Positions 61,301 through 64,000 of a DNA stretch of 64,000 bases are shown piece by piece. The DNA comes from Thermogemmata fonticola (GTDB lineage: Bacteria > Planctomycetota > Planctomycetia > Gemmatales > Gemmataceae). The first letter of the stretch is position 1. Each line of letters opens with the position of its first letter. The notes under the pieces were generated by a model. That model was not told the origin of the DNA. It saw only the letters and a list, made by a program, of their open reading frames with translations, and made no database searches. A program made the translations under genes and the position numbers. The stretch lies in assembly GCF_013694095.1 (NCBI RefSeq), contig NZ_JACEFB010000015.1, forward strand, positions 45,549-109,548, read 5' to 3'.

Positions 61301-64000
61301 TGGTCAAGATGGGCAGCCGTATGCTGGCCCTTCAAGGGGACGGCACCTATGGCGGCAACGTCGAGGTGCGCTCCGGCACCCTGCGCGTGCAGCATGATTC
61401 GGCCTTGGGACGGAAAGGAAGCGGAACTGAAACGACGCCCCAGACCCAAACCTACACGCAAACCAGCACCACGGTCCAGCCGGGCGCCCGGCTCGAACTG
61501 GCTCCTTCCATCCCGCAGAACAACGGCGGCATCTCCGCGGGCTTGCAAATCTGGGATGAGCGGCTCATCCTCAGAGACCCCGGCCAACAGATTGCCATCA
61601 ACGGCTCCGCCGGGACCTTCACCTTGACCTTCAATGGCCATACGACTGCCTCGCTGCTCTACAATGCCACCGCGGCGGACATCCAGACGGCCCTCAATGC
61701 CCTGCCGAGCATCGGGGGTGTGGGCGGCAACGTCACTGTGACCCAGACGGGGAATATCTTCACGGTGGTCTTTGGCGGCACGCTTCGAGGCCAGGTGCTT
61801 CCCCTCCTCACGGCCACGCCGAGCGGTGCTCCTGGCAATCTCCTGATCACGGTGAGCGGCACGGCGGCACCGCTGTCGGTCTTGAGCGGGGATCACAGTT
61901 GGCGCGGGCCGGTGACCCTGACAACGGATGGGTTCCTCGACGTGGCGGACAATGCCCGCTTGAGCCTCTATGGCCGGGTGGATGATGCTTCCAATCCCGC
62001 CTCCAGCGGCTCAAGTCTGTATGTAGGATTGACTGGCTCCGGCAACACCGGCGAGTTGGTCCTGGCGGGGGACAATACCTATCGGGGCACAACTTATGTA
62101 CGGCAGGGAGTTTTGACGATCGCCCACAACAAGGCCCTGGGCGGAATTGGGGCTTCCGAAGTCCAGACCGTGACTTTAGGAGGAAGCAGCAGCGGTAGCT
62201 TTACGTTGACTTTTGAGGGCCACAGCACCTCGGCTTTGCCCTTCGGCGCCACGGCAGCGCAGGTCGAGAGCGCCCTCAATGCCTTGCCCAGCATTGGCGG
62301 AGTGGGCGGGCGCGTCAGTGTCTCCCGCACGGGGAATGTACTGACGATTGCCTTTGACGATGTCCTGGCGGGTGCCGATCAGCCCGCGCTGTCTGCCGCC
62401 GGTTCGGGAGGGACGACCGCCACGGTCGCCACCGTCCGTGACGGCTACGGCGGCACGATCGTCGCTTCCGGTGCCCAGTTGCAGATACGCGGCAATCTCA
62501 CGGTCGCGGGGGAATCCCTGATTTTGCAGGGGAGCGGTCCCACGCTGGCGGATGCCCCGACGGCCATTCCCACCCGCTGGGTTTCCCTCGGTCCGGCGCC
62601 CATCAACAACGGCCCAACGCCGGGCAATAATGCCGTGACGGGACGCATCACCGGGGTGACCGTGGACCCGTCCGATCCCAACGTCATCTATGTGACCACC
62701 GCGGGGGGCGGCGCCTGGAAGACCAAAAACGGCGGCCTCACCTGGATGCCGCTTTTCGACAATACCGCGGCCATGTTCTCCGGGGCCATTGCCGTCGCCC
62801 CGAGCAACCCGCGCGTCATCTACTTCGGAACCGGGGAAGGGAATAATACCTTCGATTCCTACTACGGCACGGGCGTGTACAAGTCCACCGACTCCGGGCG
62901 GACCTGGACGCTCCTGACCAACATTGTCGGTATCCCCAATCCTTTGCAGGGTCAAGCGGTCAACAAGATCGTGGTGGATCCCTTTGACGAAAACCGCATT
63001 TACGTCGCTACCAGCCGGCTTGCTAACAATGCCGCCACTCCGCCAGGGTCTGCGGGGGTCTGGCGATATGACGGATCGCAAACCTGGGTCAACCTGACAA
63101 CGATTGTCTCCTCGACGCGCAGTGGCAGCCCGCCGTCACCGAACACCGGTTTCCCCACCACAGCGCCCGGTACGCCAGGGCCGGATGACGACTGGCGCAT
63201 CAGTTTCGTCAACGAGGCCTGGACTGATCTGTATTTGGGCTACAGTGTGAATGCCTTCGGCAACGTGGTCCCGGCTCTCTTCGCCGCTCAGGGGTACCCC
63301 TTCGGTGTTAATCAAGCGGGTCGCACCAGCAACGCCGTCTACCGCTTGCTCAATCCGCATCTGGCGGGCACAGCTGCGACTACGAACTGGTTTGTTGGCG
63401 ATGGCAATCCTGTCAACAGCAGCGGCCAGCATGTCTATTCCCAAGGTGGGAGCAATCCTTTCCCCACGGGGAATGTTAGCCAGGGTGTGATCAAGATCGC
63501 AGGCCACACCCCCGCGCCGTTCCCTCCCTCCACTCCCTCCACCATCTACGCGATGATTGTCAATTGGACGAACGGCAACCTTTTCGGAGTGTGGAGGTCC
63601 ACTGATGGCGGGCGGAACTGGAGTCAAACCTCCCAGCCTGCAATCATGCTGGCAGGCTTGGGTCAGCAAAACAATGCGATTGCGGTGGACCCGGCCAATC
63701 CCAACATCGTGGCCATCGGCGGGACCGGCAATCCCTCTGGAGCTAATCACGTCTATCTCAGCACAGACGGCGGCGGAAGTTGGGGAGACATTTCCACTTC
63801 CGCTGGCAATGGCCCCCGCGCTGGCGGTCATGGCATGGCCTTTGATAGCAACGGGCAGTTGATCTACGTCAACAATGGCGGCGTCTGGCGCTACAACCGC
63901 GCGGGTGGGACCTGGGCCAATCTCAACGGCGGGCAGCAGGCCACCACCCTGGTCAATAGCGTCGCCGTGCATCCGACGAATCCCGATCGTCTCCTGGCAG
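58342..64000 (+). CDS. giant secreted autotransporter-type beta-repeat/BNR protein, 3' partial
   Basis: Starts MSHQTWKRWIRQMWSGRRSV and the frame stays open for 1886 codons to the window edge. Residues about 30-45 carry LHLEMLEERVTPATF, the planctomycete N-terminal motif of large secreted proteins. From about residue 90 to 1380 autotransporter-associated beta-strand repeats recur (LTKLGAGTLTLSGNNTAYS, LTKVGAGQLIFSRTGGNTYR, LVLAGDNTYRGTTYVRQG). Inserted are three copies of a module of about 85 residues with SGTFTLTFNG and a VQAALNSL-like block. After about residue 1400 VPS10/BNR-type Asp-box repeats occur (YKSTDSGRTW, WRSTDGGRNW, YLSTDGGGSW). It is likely cell-surface or extracellular; binding or glycosidase activity is unknown. 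Confidence 0.85.
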   Translation, partial: MSHQTWKRWIRQMWSGRRSVPGRRAQQRGLHLEMLEERVTPATFIWTGSGGNNNWSNPANWQGGVAPTSAANPDLVFQTGASRLNTNNDISGLVVRSITISGSNYNLGGNAIQLAGNVFVGNGATGNRITFNTNLTTAVAVMVGTSAELTISGQISGNTAANLTKLGAGTLTLSGNNTAYSAVVDIQEGRLVMTHVNALGTTTAHTVVNPNAQLQVRNVAAAINEPLILNGFGPSSDGALFNAAGNTTWAGTITLDSNSSIGVAANTILNVTGLVTDTATGHDLTKVGAGQLIFSRTGGNTYRGLTVINNGTLTIRDPQSLGAGSIFGSPQSGTPQARTIVNYNPVSGEAGTLQIEFVPSILAVGDPNGILRDPTQPYHPVNNPYIGFQVFNNLLELNGPGFNNLGALHNKSGSNIWNGDVRLGSPLPNTSDVTIGADSNSQLTISGVVSDDPGRTGSDIPDLIKTLPGRLILDNVNTYRGATEIRGGALTMRDSRALGPVTGGVVTVYNGAALEMEVDSGLDGTPARSHGRNLGFDSESYNGPGQEVVINGTSGTFTLTFNGASTSPLPVGASAAMVQAALNSLSSVNGVGGSFTVTQNANVYRIFYGGTFNDPLNPVPLPLLSVTTTGSATASVNPMYGLIGRKVLFLNGRGISDTGALRSRSGLNQWVGNITLGNLTPVGSIGVDPDTRPGHPTADSSYLQFDYSLTLPTVNSLDALPSVSFVKLGGGQLQLPTANTQLLGPTSIEQGWITVGNNESLGPRVADIRRGETVQPNSITVFGGAALHLVPGSGDLDLANRRLILSGEGIQHPFAMLQQGALLSLGGNNVISGDIFLRRSPGAPRVGIGVDDLLNNPPGASTLTITGSMADFVPPPLRLTFSASGTEQEERFLIDTGGFGGTITVDYDFYSIPDQLQIYYPPQASGGTKIFDTGLINGAGTITVNYGPGTSTFVELVMNPGGQPPGTIWDLLQVVIRPTAAAQSADLVKMGSRMLALQGDGTYGGNVEVRSGTLRVQHDSALGRKGSGTETTPQTQTYTQTSTTVQPGARLELAPSIPQNNGGISAGLQIWDERLILRDPGQQIAINGSAGTFTLTFNGHTTASLLYNATAADIQTALNALPSIGGVGGNVTVTQTGNIFTVVFGGTLRGQVLPLLTATPSGAPGNLLITVSGTAAPLSVLSGDHSWRGPVTLTTDGFLDVADNARLSLYGRVDDASNPASSGSSLYVGLTGSGNTGELVLAGDNTYRGTTYVRQGVLTIAHNKALGGIGASEVQTVTLGGSSSGSFTLTFEGHSTSALPFGATAAQVESALNALPSIGGVGGRVSVSRTGNVLTIAFDDVLAGADQPALSAAGSGGTTATVATVRDGYGGTIVASGAQLQIRGNLTVAGESLILQGSGPTLADAPTAIPTRWVSLGPAPINNGPTPGNNAVTGRITGVTVDPSDPNVIYVTTAGGGAWKTKNGGLTWMPLFDNTAAMFSGAIAVAPSNPRVIYFGTGEGNNTFDSYYGTGVYKSTDSGRTWTLLTNIVGIPNPLQGQAVNKIVVDPFDENRIYVATSRLANNAATPPGSAGVWRYDGSQTWVNLTTIVSSTRSGSPPSPNTGFPTTAPGTPGPDDDWRISFVNEAWTDLYLGYSVNAFGNVVPALFAAQGYPFGVNQAGRTSNAVYRLLNPHLAGTAATTNWFVGDGNPVNSSGQHVYSQGGSNPFPTGNVSQGVIKIAGHTPAPFPPSTPSTIYAMIVNWTNGNLFGVWRSTDGGRNWSQTSQPAIMLAGLGQQNNAIAVDPANPNIVAIGGTGNPSGANHVYLSTDGGGSWGDISTSAGNGPRAGGHGMAFDSNGQLIYVNNGGVWRYNRAGGTWANLNGGQQATTLVNSVAVHPTNPDRLLA
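59982..60249 (+). repeat. TFTLTF module, copy 1 within giant protein
   Basis: Codes for a beta-rich module with NGTSGTFTLTFNGAST, LPVGASAAMVQAALNSL, NGVGGSFTVTQNANVY, and a final TTTGSATASV. The same order recurs in copies at 61588-61854 and 62161-62430. The copies differ at nucleotide level. Confidence 0.7.
61588..61854 (+). repeat. TFTLTF module, copy 2 within giant protein
   Basis: Codes for NGSAGTFTLTFNGHTTAS, the block ATAADIQTALNALPSIGGVG, VTVTQTGNIFTVVFGG and a serine/glycine-rich end. It is the closest copy to the family pattern. Confidence 0.7.
62161..62430 (+). repeat. TFTLTF module, copy 3 within giant protein
   Basis: Codes for GSSSGSFTLTFEGHSTSALP, then ATAAQVESALNALPSIGGVG and VSVSRTGNVLTIAFDD, ending in SGGTTATV. 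It is slightly degenerate relative to copies 1 and 2. Confidence 0.65.

Overview
The window is high-GC bacterial DNA and almost certainly comes from a planctomycete, most likely a member of the Gemmataceae. The evidence is a DUF1501 protein with a twin-arginine signal, a DUF1559 protein with a type IV pilin-like N-terminus, a giant secreted protein whose N-terminus carries the planctomycete signature LEMLEERVTPAT, PQQ/BamB-like and TolB-like propeller proteins, and an LptF/LptG permease that implies an outer membrane. The species is not determined.

Layout. Positions 1-3.1 kb carry an AsmA-like protein (5' truncated by the window edge) and an LptF/G permease, followed on the minus strand by a CNNM/CBS membrane protein (3.2-4.6 kb). 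A G/A-rich repetitive stretch and a truncated Rpn-like nuclease gene ending inside a 104-bp inverted-repeat element lie at 4.8-5.3 kb. Then come the DUF1501 and TolB-like genes (5.5-8.1 kb), a small membrane protein, and a GTGA-coupled pair: a glycosidase-like secreted protein and a uronate-dehydrogenase-like enzyme (9.2-11.1 kb). A DUF1559 gene (11.3-12.2 kb) sits downstream of a well-formed cobalamin riboswitch (12375-12556, minus). An OPT-family transporter follows (12.7-15.1 kb). The stretch from 15.3 to 20.5 kb is gene-poor and repeat-rich, with several proteins of unknown function.

From 20.5 to 30.4 kb there are a small lipoprotein, a CHAD protein, two translationally coupled membrane GTPase-like proteins, a ThiO-like oxidase, an archaeal-type phosphoglycerate mutase and, divergently, glucose-6-phosphate isomerase. 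From 38.0 down to 30.6 kb a minus-strand run holds a small conserved-looking protein, phage portal, HK97 prohead protease, major capsid protein and head-tail connector, then an ECF sigma factor, a zinc-finger anti-sigma factor and a small secreted protein. No terminase, tail, lysis, integrase or replication gene is present, so this is a minimal capsid cassette rather than a complete prophage.

From 38.2 to 57.7 kb are mostly housekeeping or metabolic genes: an exported methyltransferase, xylose isomerase, a baeRF (eRF1-like) protein, rhodanese, ABC-2 exporter parts, an orphan PxpB/KipI, tRNA-Leu(CAA), a parvulin-type foldase, a DUF486 protein, an RluD-like pseudouridine synthase with a TPR-like membrane protein, an acyl-CoA ligase plus thiolase pair, tRNA-Lys(UUU) and a PQQ-like propeller protein. 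The window ends inside a giant autotransporter-type beta-repeat protein that starts at 58342 and stays open to 64000.

The most notable points are the terminase-less capsid cassette with an intact protease dyad, the B12 riboswitch placed before a pilin-like DUF1559 gene, and the paired GTPases in which only one has an intact NKxD motif.
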